Shown here piece by piece: positions 22,201-35,900 of a stretch of DNA of 64,000 nucleotides. The stretch covers positions 62,001-126,000 of the forward strand of contig CBFFRP010000475.1 in assembly GCA_965644295.1 (NCBI GenBank). Reading direction: 5' to 3'. How positions within the stretch are numbered: the first letter of the stretch is position 1; each line of letters starts with the position of its first letter. The DNA is from Paraphysomonas bandaiensis (lineage: Eukaryota; Chrysophyceae). Position numbers and translations under genes: made by a program. A model generated the notes under the pieces. It was not told the origin of the DNA. It saw nothing but the letters and a program-made list of their open reading frames with translations, and made no database searches.

Positions 22201-25200
22201 GGTAGTGAGTCACATGGCCCGATCTGAGAAGGCGATATAATCGATAATGTGGGAACAAGAGGCGTTTGCGGAGCATGTATTCTGATAGAGGTCAATGAAT
22301 TAAACTGCCACGTACTACACGCAGGACCGTTATTTAGCACTTTACATTTAGCTCGAATCTTATTCGCTTGCAGTGTAATTACATCAGACACACCAACAAC
22401 TCCACTCGCCCCAGGATATATCGACACTCTTGAATCATCAACCCATAAGCATCTCGTGTCCTTCTGAATTCCCGGAAACGAAAACACATCAATGCAGTTG
22501 AAATTATTGGTATATCCTGCACGATTGGTGGGTGCATCAAACAGCAGTGTTATCTTAGTTCCATCATTAGAAAACGTCGCTGATCTCAATACTGGAACCG
22601 CAGGTTCCGCATCAACAGCAAGCACAGTGATAAAACTTGCAGGAGTATAGGAAATGACATAATCATTTGCTGATAATCCCGACATTGTAAATGCCAAGTC
22701 ATACACACCAGCGTTCTGGCGAATATACGCCACATACTCAACAGTAGATGAAGTGAAAACCACAGACGATGGGACAAACGGATATACTGTTGAGTTTTGA
22801 AAGGCAGCCAACGATACATTCAAGTCATTGGGTACTACATCACCAGCATCGAGCTTCAATGCAACTGCCGTGTCTTCTACACTCGAGTACGAAGTCGCAA
22901 TCAATTCAACATTGAAGGTTCGGCAGCATGCCGTCCTTGCCGCTGATTTGGTCCCACGCATTAGATCATAATCCATTGGTGTATCTAGTGCAGAGTATGT
23001 AGCACAGTATACATCATAATCTGAAGACGCAATTAAACCCTCGATGATAAATGATACAGTCGTGGAAGTTATCGATATCAAATCATTGCGAAGAAGAAGA
23101 GTATCAACAGTAGACGGAACAAATGAATCCGATGCTAAGTACGCTGAGCAAACGAGAGATCCTTCCGGTACATCGACAGCCACTGTGGCTGTAATCGAGT
23201 TAGTTGTGCTGGATACAGTTACGCTCAATATATCAGATGCCACTGATAACTCGGTAAATTCTATGTGCAATATGTTTAATATTGTAGGAAACAGGGGGGT
23301 TTCAACCTCATTACATGGACTATCGTATATGATCGCAGATGGTTTAACAGTTGATGGTGTGCACGGAGAGGCGGTACAGTTCGCACACATGAATGCAGAA
23401 GTCAGGCTCCCACAACGGCCCACCATCCAACTCGTATCATGACACTTGAAAGATATGGATGAAGACACGGTTGCCTTGGACACTGACATAAGTGTAGTCA
23501 CAATATCAGCAGCAGTTGCACTATCGTTACAAGTCACAGTCACTGATTCCAGGTCAGCTGAATAGTCTACTGTCGATATCATACTGAGAGTAGAAGCTGT
23601 ATAGGTAATCAACGCTGTCGCAATATCGTCATTGACGAAAACTTCCCACTCGCCACATGTGCCATACCCGCGTTCACCTTTGACTACTAAGCTCGCAAAT
23701 GTACTTCTCGCTCCCAGATCAATGCCATTGATATATGCATCATATTTCTCTTTCCACAGAGTCATGAATGATATCGACGGAGATAGAGAAGGTACAAGTG
23801 TAGGACTCATGGAGAGTGTTGGTGGTAAAGTTGGATAGTGAGTAACTGTAGGAACTGGCGCGCATGTTGGTCGGTATGTTGGAAATGATGTCGGTACCTT
23901 AGTAGGAATATTAGTTGGTGAAGATGTAGGAAGTCTTGTAGGTGATGTTGTTGGTTTCGATGATGGCACTGAGGTGGGGACAACGCTTGGACTCTCTGTA
24001 GGACCAGAGGTAGGAATTGAAGTTGTAGGTGTAACAGTTGGAAATGACGTCGGAATCAACGAAGGACAGCACGTTGGATATCCACTGGGCATTGCAGTCG
24101 GTGTCGTGGTAGGAGATGACGATGGTATCATGGTGGGAAAATCAGTGGAAAATGACATTGGCGGCATAGTGGGAAAACAAGTTGGATGAGGCGTTGGATA
24201 AAACATTGGATGAACAGTGGGATAAGAAGTTGGATTATGAGTTGGAAATGATGTAGGTGGCATAGTGGGATAACAGGTGGGATAAAAACTTGGATGAACA
24301 GTGGGATAAGAAGTTGGGTAATCAGTTGGGAATGATGTTGGATGTAAAGTAGGATAAGACGTTGGGTAATCGGTTGGGAACGATGTCGGTGGCATAGTGG
24401 GATAACAGGTTGGGAATGACGTTGGATAGAAACTTGGGTGAACAGTGGGATAAGACGTTGGGTAATCAGTTGGGAATGACGTTGGATGAACAGTGGGAGA
24501 AGAAGAGGGGTAATCGGTTGGGAACGATGTCGGTGGCATAGTGGGATAACAGGTTGGGAATGACGTTGGATAAACAGTGGGAGAAAAAGTTGGGTAATCC
24601 GTTGGGAATGATGTTGGATGTAAAGTAGGATAAGACGTTGGGTAATCGGTTGGGAACGATGTCGGTGGCATAGTGGGATAACAGGTTGGGAATGACGTTG
24701 GATAAACAGTGGGATAAGACGTTGGGTAATCCGTTGGGAATGATGTTGGATGTAAAGTAGGATAAGACGTTGGGTAATCAGTTGGGAATGACGTCAGTGG
24801 CACAGTGGGATAGCAGGTTGGGAATGACGTTGGATAAACAGTGGGATAAGAGGTTGGATAATCAGTTGGGAACGATGTCGGTGGCATAGTGGGATAACAG
24901 GTTGGGAATGACGTTGGATAAACAGTGGGATAAGAAGTTGGGTAGTCGGTTGGGATTGATGTCGGTGACATAGTAGGATAAGACGTTGGGTAATCAGTTG
25001 GGAACGATGTCGGTGGCATAGTGGGATAGCAGGTTGGGAATGACGTTGGATAAACAGTGGGATAAGAAGTTGGGTAATCAGTTGGGAATGACGTTGGATG
25101 AACAGTGGGATAAGAAGTTGGGTAATCAGTTGGGAATGATGTTGGATGTAAAGTAGGATAAGATGTTGGGTAATCAGTTGGGAACGATGTCGGTGGCATA

Positions 25201-26807
25201 GTGGGATAACAGGTTGGGAATGACGTTGGATGAACAGTGGGATAAGAAGTTGGGTAATCAGTTGGGAATGACGTCGGTGGCATAGTGGGATAACAGGTTG
25301 GGAATGACGTTGGATAAACAGTGGGATAAGAAGTTGGGTAATCAGTTGGGAATGACGTTGGATGTAAAGTAGGATAAGACGTTGGATAATCAGTTGGGAA
25401 TGACGTCGGTGGCACAGTGGGATAGCAGGTTGGGAATGACGTTGGATAAACAGTGGGATAAGACGTTGGATAATCAGTTGGGAACGATGTCGGTGGCATA
25501 GTGGGATAACGGGTTGGGAATGACGTTGGATAAACAGTGGGATAAGACGTTGGATAATCAGTTGGGAACGATGTCGGTGGCACAGTGGGATAACAGGTTG
25601 GATAAGACGTTGGATAAACAGTGGGATAAGAAGTTGGGTAATCGGTTGGGAACGATGTCGGTGGCATAGTGGGATAAGACGTTGGATAGAAACTTGGGTG
25701 AACAGTGGGATAAGAAGTTGGATAGTCGGTTTGGATTGATGTCGGTGACATAGTAGGATAAGACGTTGGGAAATCAGTTGGGAACGATGTCGGTGGCACA
25801 GTGGGATAACAGGTTGGATAAGACGTTGGATGTAAAGTAGGATAAGATGTTGGGTAATCGGTTGGGAAGGATGTCGGTGGCACAGTGGGATAACAGGTTG
25901 GGAATGACGTTGGATAAACAGTGGGATAAGAAGTTGGGTAATCAGTTGGGAATGACGTTGGATGAAAAGTAGGATAAGAAGTTGGGTAATCAGTTGGGAA
26001 TGACGTTGGATGAAAAGTAGGATAAGACGTTGGATAATCAGTTGGGAACGATGTCGGTGCCACAGTGGGATAGCAGGTTGGATAAAACGTTGGAAAATGA
26101 GTTGGGATTGAAGTTAGTTGCGTAGTAGGGGATAGAGATGGCCTCACAGTCAGAATCTCAGTGGGGAAAGAAGTTGGTGGCGTAATAGGATAAGAAGTTG
26201 GAAATTCAGAGGGGAATGAAGTTGGAAAATCAGTGGGGAATGACGTCGGCGACGAAGTAGGAGATGTAGATTGTATTGTAGTCGGAATCTTAGTAGGGGA
26301 TAAAGTTGGTGGCGTAGAAGGATAATAAGTTGGATGAACAGTAGAAACAACAGTAGGATAAGAAGTTGGAAACTCAGAGGGGAATGAAGTTGGAAAATCA
26401 GTGGGGAATGACGTCAGCGACGAAGTAGGAGATGTAGATGGTATTGTAGTCGGAATCTTAGTAGGGGATAAAGTCGGCGACATAGTGGGATAACAAGTTG
26501 GATTAACTGTAGGAACAACTGTATGTTCAGAAGTTGGTGACATAGTGGGATAACAAGTTGGATTAACTGTAGGAACAACTGTATGTTCAGAAGTTGGAAA
26601 TTCAGTGGGGGATGAAGTTAATGGCGTAGTAGGATACTTAGATGGCATCCTAGTCGGGCTGTCAGTGGAAGCTAGTGCATTCTTCGTAGTATGAATTAAA
26701 GGCGTTAGTGTTGAATGTAATTTAGATGAAGGTGTTGTACAGCCATATTGTTCAGTATATGACAGCATCCATATGAATATGAGTGTATTGCAGTGATGGG
26801 TCCTCAT
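16259..26807 (-). CDS. Gene B: giant REJ/polycystin-like membrane protein with Tyr/Cys-rich stalk (two exons)
   Basis: A predicted 3,497-residue paralogue of gene A. Exons are 26807-18008 and 17952-16259. The first ~48 residues are identical to A (signal peptide MRTHHCNTLIFIWMLSY and the following segment). The stalk (to about residue 1014) is then replaced by a different repeat, mostly PTSFPTDYPTSYPTVY with PTCYPTMP. From residue 1015 (MTLWKEKYDAY) the module is nearly identical to A: Cys-rich and FNIII-like parts, REJ, EGF-like, GPS-like with RQRRR, and about seven membrane segments. The C-terminus is shortened. A 2-base deletion near 16268 relative to gene C shifts the frame, so the protein ends ...SGDNTSDN and the acidic WEDD/FLCH tail is lost. 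Its role is probably adhesive or sensory, as for A; stalk chemistry differs. Confidence 0.9.
17953..18007 (-). other. 55-nt intron of gene B
   Basis: Same position, phase and sequence as in gene A (GTAAGT...TTTGTAG). It joins FDC to VWGEELT. Confidence 0.92.
23780..26670 (-). repeat. (PTSFPTDYPTSYPTxY) stalk of gene B
   Basis: About 240 tandem PTxx units. A common higher unit is ~28 residues (84 nt): PTSFPTDYPTSYPTVY then PTSFPTCYPTMP. Tyrosine is very frequent, and roughly twenty PTCYPT cysteines recur at about one per higher unit. Neither is a feature of the A or C stalks. Confidence 0.92.
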
Positions 26808-26914
26808 AACCCTCTCACACTTCACACTTCACACTTCACTTCACTTCTATCTAACCACACATCACACACTCCATATCCATATGAATATACAGTATGCACA
26901 TATTCAGGTACTAG
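26755..26914 (-). promoter_or_regulatory. Conserved 5' block of gene B
   Basis: Nearly identical to the gene A block (13857-14014) and, inverted, to the gene D block (54266-54428). The heptad ACTTCAC tract upstream of the ATG has one more unit than in A. Past the ATATTCAGGTACTAG boundary, similarity to A fades, apart from the GTAAAAAAGGG element. Confidence 0.7.
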
Positions 26915-26985
26915 TATTGGTTGGGTTTGTGGGATATGATAGTAGCATTGCTAGTATATTTATGTAGAGGTGCAGACAACGCATG

Positions 26986-27019
26986 TGAAAAAAATGTGAC
27001 GCTGGGTTCCCTTTTTTAC
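26986..27019 (-). promoter_or_regulatory. Upstream element shared with gene A
   Basis: On the gene strand it reads GTAAAAAAGGGAACCCAGC then GTCACATTTTTTTC, about 180-215 bp upstream of the ATG. See the partner at 14061-14092. The centre GGGAACCC is palindromic. Confidence 0.45.
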
Positions 27020-28479
27020 GTGCTGTACGTACAGCAGAGTACAGGTGTCTGCCTAAATCTAGAAAATGCCAACTAGAATCATAAAAATCTGGGTATTTAT
27101 GCACACTACAACCATACAGCAGAATTTCGTATCGGCATCCTTTGTGTCTTTTTGTTCAAAAATGCCTCTAATATTGAGACAATAACTATCTGTATTCCAG
27201 CCGTAGTTGTATTGCAGTTATATAGAAGATATTTGCTTCAATTTATTCCCGAAAACAATGATGCTAACTACCGAAATGTTCTCACAATGGAACTTAAGGA
27301 GATCATATCCATAACAAGTTTAACATAATAAGACATGGATAGTTTCCAATTACCCTCTGGATATGGATCAAACAGTCTACTATCATCACCACCGCATAGA
27401 TACAAACTATCAGATCAATATCAAGAATTAAATTTAGAGTAATGAGCATAAACTCTTGATAACTACCCGTAGAGGTTCTGTTGAGTAGTAACTGAGTATA
27501 CTTCCTTTGTACCTATAATCACCCGTTACACCTATAAATGGTTTCACCTATTGCACACTATTAACTCACTTCAATTTCACAATCTATGTCGCATCATACT
27601 GCATAACTCAACGAAGATATGCGCCAAAAAGTAGCTGTACAGTGTGTGAACATTGTTTAGTTTCTTTGGAGAATAGAGGAGATACTACATCTTACAAACC
27701 AGGGCTAGGGAACAATATATAGTAATACTATTGTTAGATAAGAGATAGCACCTCACCGATAATATTTATGGAGTTTTTAAGCTGACCCAACAATACTATT
27801 GCAATATAGTAGTATAGTTATTCAGCAATTAAACACTTTTGTATCAAATGTGCAGCCAACAAAATATAGCCCAACAAGAAGTTACACCTTTTTAGCTTGC
27901 ACCCCGCTCCATGGCTCTGTTGTGGTCGTGTTTGCATCACAATTGCTGGTCTTGCCTGAATTTGACGCGCCTCACCCGGTCTCAGTCGATATTTGCACTC
28001 CACCCCCACTCAAATGAAAACCTCTTTAGCTCATGTTGTCCACGCTACACTACCCCTTTACCAGCCTTCAGTTGCCCCATTGCCCACACTCTTAAAGTTA
28101 CATCACGCGCATGCACTTCTGCAGTGACGCAAACTCTCTTACCCTATCACTCTGGTAGATACCATATCTCACCTCCCCATTATCTATCGCTACATACTCT
28201 CCTGCTCCCTCATTGGAGGCAGATATGTACTATCCAAGACCCCGGACTCCAATCACTACCCCCTGTTCCCTACTAAACCCCACAAGTCCTATAAATGCTC
28301 CAGTTAATAGCATCCACACGAGCCCTATATCAATGGACTTATCCCTGCATATCAGCTCAAACACTCCACCTCACAGGCCCAAAACTATCAACTGCGCTCT
28401 CTGTCCAACATTCATATAACCCCACTGCACTGTCCCACACACGCACCTGCTCCTTACATTCCACCTCCTCGAAACCTCC
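27020..28479. other. Intergenic between genes B and C, no supported gene
   Basis: AT-rich to about 27890, then strongly C/T-rich on the plus strand to ~28620. Several overlapping short frames occur in the C/T-rich part, but none has recognisable domains or consistent coding signal. A ~43-bp repeat at 27701-27743 (AGGGCTAGGGAACAATATAT) recurs at 52750-52790. Confidence 0.5.
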
Positions 28480-29318
28480 AACCAAACTATCTCCTCTCCT
28501 TTCGTCTCTGATCCCTTGCCATCACCTCTCTTCTGCACACACCCTATGCCTCAGCCTGTACCCCCCTGCACTAACACAGACACTAAGGGCAGCTGAGGAT
28601 GTGTGAGTCTCTCCTACAGACCATCATGCTCAGCTCGTGCATAGATCTATCATAGTACTCGACCATGGTGACCCTTGTGCTATTGCGAAGTACTACATTC
28701 CTCAATCTCATGTTGTCTCTCTTGTACCATCACACTTCCTATCGACTCCCTGTTGCTGGATACACCGGAGAACCCTCGTATCCCACTGGTGTCCAACTAC
28801 ACACTCTCTTCCATGTGTTCTTTGCTACCGGCTAAGACAGCAAAAGAGCCGATTCCGACGCTACTTCACGGTAGATCAACACCTTTTGCAAGACCTTCAG
28901 CCACTTGGCACAATGCCTAAGGGAAGGCCACCAGATCGCCAAACTCAGAAGGGTTTATTGCTGCTTCCCCTGGTTGCCGTGAGGCACATAAGGCAGTCCC
29001 AGATGCAAGCTGCACAAAATGTATGTGTAGTCTTAAGCGTTTCAATGTGGTAGTAGTTGACTTAGATCACTGCTTTCACTTGTCATTCTGTACGTTGTAC
29101 AACGTCCCTAATACACATCTATCATATAGCGATAATGGTCGCATCTTGGTGCTTGCGGCGACGCACAAGCAGTTCTCGTAGCGTTAAATAGTAGGATACA
29201 AGAGTTAGCACTAGTTAGTAAATGGTAGATGCTTATCTAGCTCGACCAGTTTGTCCATCTAGCTACTAAGCTGGTGCAGATTTATAACGCCTATTGCTAA
29301 AAGTAAGACTTTCAATAT
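28480..29318 (+). mobile_element. Unidentified mobile element X, copy 1
   Basis: This segment matches 45139-46075 in inverted orientation (roughly 75-80% identity by eye), including ATGCCTCAGCCTGTACCCCC, an ATGCC(T)AA-GGAAGGCCACC core and the terminal ~185 bp ending AATAGGCG...GACTTTCAAT. The core encodes MPKGRPPDRQ followed, in a broken frame, by PGCREAHKAVPDASCTKCMC, a Cys-rich peptide. Copies differ by indels, so both look decayed. I found no transposase, reverse transcriptase or clear terminal repeats, and the class is unknown. Confidence 0.6.
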
Positions 29319-29912
29319 ATAACTAAACTCACTACGCTGTTAGACAAAGACTACCTACTGCTAAGCTATTCAAAACTTCCTTCTATTCATTCTCTGAACC
29401 ATCACATTCATTCAAAATTAATCGAAATATGCATCCTGCAACAAGTGTCGATTAACTTTCATAAACAATATTATAACATCAAGTGTTGTAGGATGCATAT
29501 TTTTGCGCAGCAGCACTTCAAGTACAAGGTGAACGACAAAAGACTGAACAAACTCTACTCATAAAAACACGACAAATATTTACAATTACATAAGTAATTT
29601 ACATCTATCATTTATGTACGAACTAAAAGAGTAACAGTATCAGCTTGCTGTACTTCACTACATTTGACATGCCATTACAATCACTGATTTGTATAATTCC
29701 ATATCACTACGTAAAAAACACAACTATTAATGGCACAATAATGTATCTTCCAGTACCACGCTACACTTATATCCTTGCATAGAATAAACACTAAAAGCTC
29801 GGGAACTGTCACACAACTTCATCGACGACTGACGTCGTTGAAACTCGTAAAATGACTAGTGCCTTCACTCTCATAACGAGCGTCAGATGCGACAAAATGC
29901 TAGGTGAATGGC
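29319..29912. other. 3' flank of gene C
   Basis: No gene is supported. From about 29510 it resembles the gene B 3' flank (15890-16140), with an insertion near 29670-29790 that resembles the gene A 3' flank (2050-2180). The remnant of the original C-terminal coding tail lies just beyond the gene C stop. Confidence 0.6.
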
Positions 29913-32900
29913 TCAAAAGTCATCTTCCCACTGTATTTCCTCCATTTCATTGCCGAAACCCTCAACCCCTGTCTCATTATCAGTTGTCGCGATGGTATTA
30001 TCTCCACTGTTTGAACAGCTCTCAATTGCATCTTTACCGAGTACCCACGCATCAGTAACAGGTCTCTGGTCTACATATTCACCCGACGAATAATTTAATT
30101 CCTCGAATTCAATTTTCCCTTCATTGTGATTAAAATCGCCAGAGTTCGACCCTCTCACGCAGTGTGTTGACATATCGACCTGCTTGTGGCTTTCTTGGAT
30201 TTCTCTCCAACTTCCAACATGTTGTAGCTTTTCCAACCACTCCAACATGATCCGGTCATCAAAATCTGAGCCATCTACCGCACCAGGCCATCGCAACCCA
30301 TTCTGCAGCATGCATATCGAATCAGGATCATATTCATCACTATCCTCCCACGACACAAGTCCATCATGCCCTGTTCCAATATCAGATGAAGCTGAAGAAC
30401 ACTCACTCGAATGTGCATGCGCACAACCGTCACCTACAACCGTGCACTCATCTTCACAAGTTGAAAAAGACGAACATCTCCGTATCCATTTAGTAACCTC
30501 GTTCGACGGAGGACGGGACTCTTTCTGTACCCTACTGATACTACACTTCGCCTGCTCCTTATCGAAATTGTTCACAGTATCAGCAGGATGCACACGATGG
30601 GATGATACCGTCGGCCGGCCAACTGAAATACTCTCGCTGGATGGAAGCGAGCCTGCAAAATCTAATCGAGTTGATCCTCTTCCCGAGATCGTCAAAAAAT
30701 GAAGTATGATCACAACAGTCACACATGGAACAAAGGCTAACACTGGATTCAGCCTGAAAAGTTGTACGTGTAAGACAATTATATAACCCAACCCAAAAGT
30801 ACTGACAATCTCCAGGGCCATGTCTTGAATCGGTTCAGGCAGCTCAATCATACTCGTAACCGCAAATAACAGCACTCTACTAAAGGCTTGGGTCAAAAAC
30901 TGAAATTTCGTATCATAATTACGCTCCATCGATCGGGCCTTGGTCTTCACTGATTTCTTCGGCCACGGTGTAGAATATTGCATAATTAGTCTACTCTCTG
31001 GAAGATTCGGATACAATGACGCCAATCTAACGGAGGGGTAAAGATACCTAGCAGCGTTGAATTCGTCATCAGAAGGACTCAAAAGAGAACTACAATTTTT
31101 CGAATTTTGTTTGAATGAAACTATATCATGAGTCACTTTCTTTTTAATCTTCATGACATCTTTCATTGTCATAAAGGGAATGGCAATATGTTGAATAATT
31201 ACCATACCGGTACATACAAGTGTTATATTAAATATAAGCCACACAACAAAACTGTAAAACCAAGCCTTCTGTCGAGTCTCTGTTTGTCGCATTGCAAATA
31301 GGTATATATACAGCAACATCGCAGCCGCCACCACAGTCAAAAAAATCCATGTGCAAACTTTCGCAAATAATGTGGCCCTTCTCTTTGGGGCACTATCACG
31401 GCGATCTTTAGCATCCAATATCTGACCATTTGCACTGTCCATAAGATCCTTGATAAAGAGGTAAACTAATCTCTTGTTCTTATTTTCTCTATTTATACTT
31501 GGATTGCCAAAATATACAGATTCGCGCTGTACAATCTTACGAACATTACTTAACTCGGAGAGGATCATTGCTTGTCCAGAGTTTTCGGAATGATCAGTAA
31601 AACAAACGAATAATTTCGTCAGCTTCAAAATCATGCTATTTTTGACATCAGCAGTCAGTTCTTCGCCCCAAACACCTACAAACATAAGCACAATCAACAA
31701 AATATACACCACGCCAAGAAAAAAACTTACAATCAAACTCCTCCCGCTCAGAATCCGTTAGTGTACTTCGAAATCGTCTGATATCGTTCAAAAGACGGGC
31801 AAAATCCTCATGAAGAGTAGAGTCACATACATAACCAGAAATTTCAACCTTAGGAACAGTGCTATTATATGATGTCGAACTCTCAATATGTGCTGAGTCA
31901 CAACTGTCTCCACGTTCCAGTGAGCTAACTCTTGACAATTGTCTTCTCCGCTTTGATATGCCCTCCTGTCTTGTCTCAGCCGACAAAATGAACATAATTA
32001 GACTTTGAAATGATATCGCTATCGGTGTACTGATGACTGCTGCAAATAGTGCTACTATGAGGACACGCTCGAAGTCGTTACTTATTGGTCGAATGTAGCA
32101 ACTGTCTTCCACACCATCCCAATAACACTTACTCTCACTTCTAGACAAAGATGACTTCTCTTTCAAGCACTCTTCACTGTTAGTGTAGGTTTCACACGAA
32201 CCATCATCAGGATCAGCGATGTCATATGTGATGGCCTCAATGAAGAGCATCGTGAGAATGTTCATAAGAAGAGACATGATACGGATAGGACGTGAATATG
32301 TCGGAGAATAATGACATACCACTCCGATCCAGCGGTGATATATCTGCACTTCATTCGACACTTTCTTCCAGAGTGGAACTCGTCTCAATACCATCGGAAG
32401 TGCATCTTCAATCATCTGAACATCTTTACTACTACCAGAATTTTGAACTCTCACTTGCGCCAACTTTGCCCTACCAACTTGCGGCTGTACAGTTGCATTG
32501 CTGACAGACCGAAACACACGTGCCATTATCGCATCCGTTAAGGAATTTGATTTGGTTATTAGCTGTCGACCACTTCTACTGCTACTGGGAGTAACTCTAT
32601 TACTTCGTGATAAAAGCGATGACATCTTGTGAATGTTTTCTCTTTCTATACTCTTCATAAAATCCTTTTCAGTGGCTTTATCATGATTGTCCAAGTGATA
32701 GGCACCTACAACAGAGAATATTCCGAAAAGACCTATGAACCCAACCGTGAGTAGAACACGAATACTTCCCACAACATCATGGCCACTCAAATCATCTACA
32801 CTTGTCCATGTATCCACAAACTCAATCAGTATAGAACGACTCACTGAAGCAAAGTCAACAGACACCGCACTGTCGTCAGATGACTCTGATTCCTGCATTC

Positions 32901-35900
32901 GTCGTCGCTGCCTCTCCAAAGGAATCGCGCATTCACATGTTATATTGGAGCCAGTATATTCTATCAAAGAGCATGATACACTGTCGTCTCCAATAGCATC
33001 ACACGTAACTGAGAAATCATGAACAGGGCATGAACGGGATACAGTTCCTGATGAAGACCCGTTACATGATAGAGTGATAATATCTCCTGCCGGACATTCG
33101 TACTCTTGCGATATCAGTTCTCCTTTCTCACAATCTAAATAGAGAGTATCGATATCACTGCCATCAGACACATGGTTCTCGGGGATGCTCTTCACATTTT
33201 GTAAAACAACAGTCACGTTACACGCATCAAACGAAGACGTATTGCAGGGGGACTCATCAAAGCGAAGACCAAAAGGAACACTTAAAGTATATGTATCATT
33301 ACTGAAGTGAGACACCAAGGATTCAACAACAGCAACTTTAAACGCAGTTTGATACGCACTCTGAGGTACCACTGCAGTTTGAGAGCTCGAGCCTACCAAA
33401 TCTTCAAGAATCGTTCGAGGTGAGGTAACAGTCAAATTGCGCCGTCCATCTAGAGACAAACATGAAAAGCGAAACAAATTATTCACTACATCAATTGAGT
33501 TCTGTCCTTCAACCATATCCAGCAAGATGAAGTCGTAATAGGCTTGATATAATACAAAGGATGTTCCCCCGACTGATGGGTCGGCATCAAGAACTAAGTC
33601 TAGAACAGCGCTCACTGCAGTGATGTCTTCATAAGACAAGCCAAGGTCAATGGCATCTGCAATGAACTCCACTGCCATAGATGCTACCAAATCTTTCGTT
33701 TTATCCTCAATACCACTTGGATCGCTGCATATTGAGGCCAAACCTTCTATCCAAGAGACAAGAGTATCTGCTGACGGATCTTCCAGAAGCGACACACTAC
33801 GAATCGCTTCCGCAAGCTGATGTCGTGTTTGTAAAGTCTGATTAAATTCATCTACGCTGTACTCACACGACTGACCAGTGAAGCCATCGTAACAAGCACA
33901 GATGGCTTTACAGTGAACACTCAGCACATTGCAAGTGGTGTACGTGACATTGGCGTCGTATACAGACACATATTGGCAATATCCAGAATACGAACAATCT
34001 CCTGGACAGTCCTTAGGCATGACAACGCATACATTGGAATCGCATACTTCCCACTGCGTCGAGTCACAGTCGCTGTTTCGGGTGCACGATGTCGGATTTG
34101 ACGATCCCATTGAAAGGCGTCTTCTCGTATCATCGCTCAAGTGTAAACAGTACGTATTCGCATGACCACTTTCTCCAGTGTACCCTTCCAAACACTCTCC
34201 ACATGTACTCGCAGTTGTCGTGCAGTCAAATCTATTCAGATTAGTACAGTTAGGCGCGGAAGAGCAATTCACACTGTTTAAAATTGAGGCTGTGGTTGCA
34301 ATAGCTTTTTTCATCTCATCAGCATAGCCATTGGAGTTTGCAAGGGCATCTGTGAGATAGTTTTGTTTGTCCTCTGCAGAAAGTTCCTGCATCTTTACCT
34401 CCACAGAGCTATAGGAAGCAATCTTGGCGTCAAGAATGTCAAAAACTTGCAATCTCGTGCTAAGCATGAACTCCGCAGAATCCTTCCCCGCAGGCAAATC
34501 TGTAGACACATAAGAGAGCTCCAACCGAGACCGGTGAACAAGATATGCTCCAGATGAGCCTTGATATGCGAATTCGTAAGATAACGGAATATCAGAATCT
34601 TCCCACTTTGAAGCCGAAAATGTGAATTCCGTGACAAGCATGGTCCCTGTAGATGGTGAAACAGAGTAGCTACCCGGATATGGAGGAGAATTGGTCGATA
34701 TCGTAATGGCAGCAGTCGCAGAGTACCCCGTGTCTAGGCTGCATGCAAGTCGGAAGCTAAACTTCGACTCCTGGGGTAAAGTGTTTGGTGGTAACACCAG
34801 ACTCAATGTATACACTTCCCGAGAAGACGCTGGAGTTGCTATCGCTTTCGTCACTTCGGACAGTGAAACCGATTGCAGATGTATTGATGGGTCGTCAACA
34901 GACCAAGTTGCTGTACCACCAGCGGCAACTTCCACGGTGGCAAGTAGTTTGAACTTCTGAGAGGGATTGATTCGAGTCCCGCTTGATGATGAAAGTGTCA
35001 CCAATGGGGCCAGTGATGGAAGTACAGTGATTATAACTGTTGCAGTGGAAGATCGAAAATCTTTCGTGTGAACAACTTTCACTGTCAGCTGGTGCACGCT
35101 ATCAATCATCTCATCGCTGGAATTCTGAGGTACAGATACTGACACCTGTGATGGTGAAATAGCTGATATAACCAGGTCGCTGTTGGCTTTGTATGACGGA
35201 TAGGTTTGTGCACAGCTGAAGGCAAACGACAATCCAGCACCGACACCTGTGGCTTCGTTATTATCTTCATCGTAGCTACCAGACGCATCCACATTTACTG
35301 AGCTATCCGTTCGAACACCCCTACTAGATGATCCAGACACCTTCGCAACGACCAACCCTTTGACTACTGTCACAGAAACCGAGGCAGAGGAATACTTCAA
35401 CGACTCCGTGTGTTGTGCTGTCAGGGTTACAGTATACACAGTCCCCACTTCCAGAGTGTAAGGCAACAACTTGAACGTCCGCGGGTCGCTCGATTGAGAA
35501 ACTAAGCTGAGAGGGGTCCCTTGTGCAAATATTTTCCAAGAATATTGTATATTCGCAGTGCTGGTCGCCCCACCACATATGGAGGTGTACGCTTGACCAG
35601 TGACTGATAGCGACGTATATCTGTACTGCAACCTCAGCTTCTTAGAATTCAAAGATACGACAGGAACATTCTCAGATGAAGAAACAACAAAAGAGTGCGT
35701 TGACCTCCCACAGCCACCGATAAAATTGCACATAACTACTGTTATACTGTATGCGAATCCAGGATACAGTAAGGCCTGTGGCACTGTTAAGACGCCTGAT
35801 GCTTCGTAATTGGCGTTTAAATAGGTAGTGACCAAGGAAACATTCTCGTGAATTCCATAAACATTAAACGACACATTCACAAAGGAGCGCCCTCCAGAAC

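Noticed and set aside
27911-28606. Overlapping plus-strand frames in the C/T-rich stretch upstream of element X
   Set aside because: Three overlapping frames of similar length in biased DNA, with no domains, no splice logic and no matching frame in the other element X copy.
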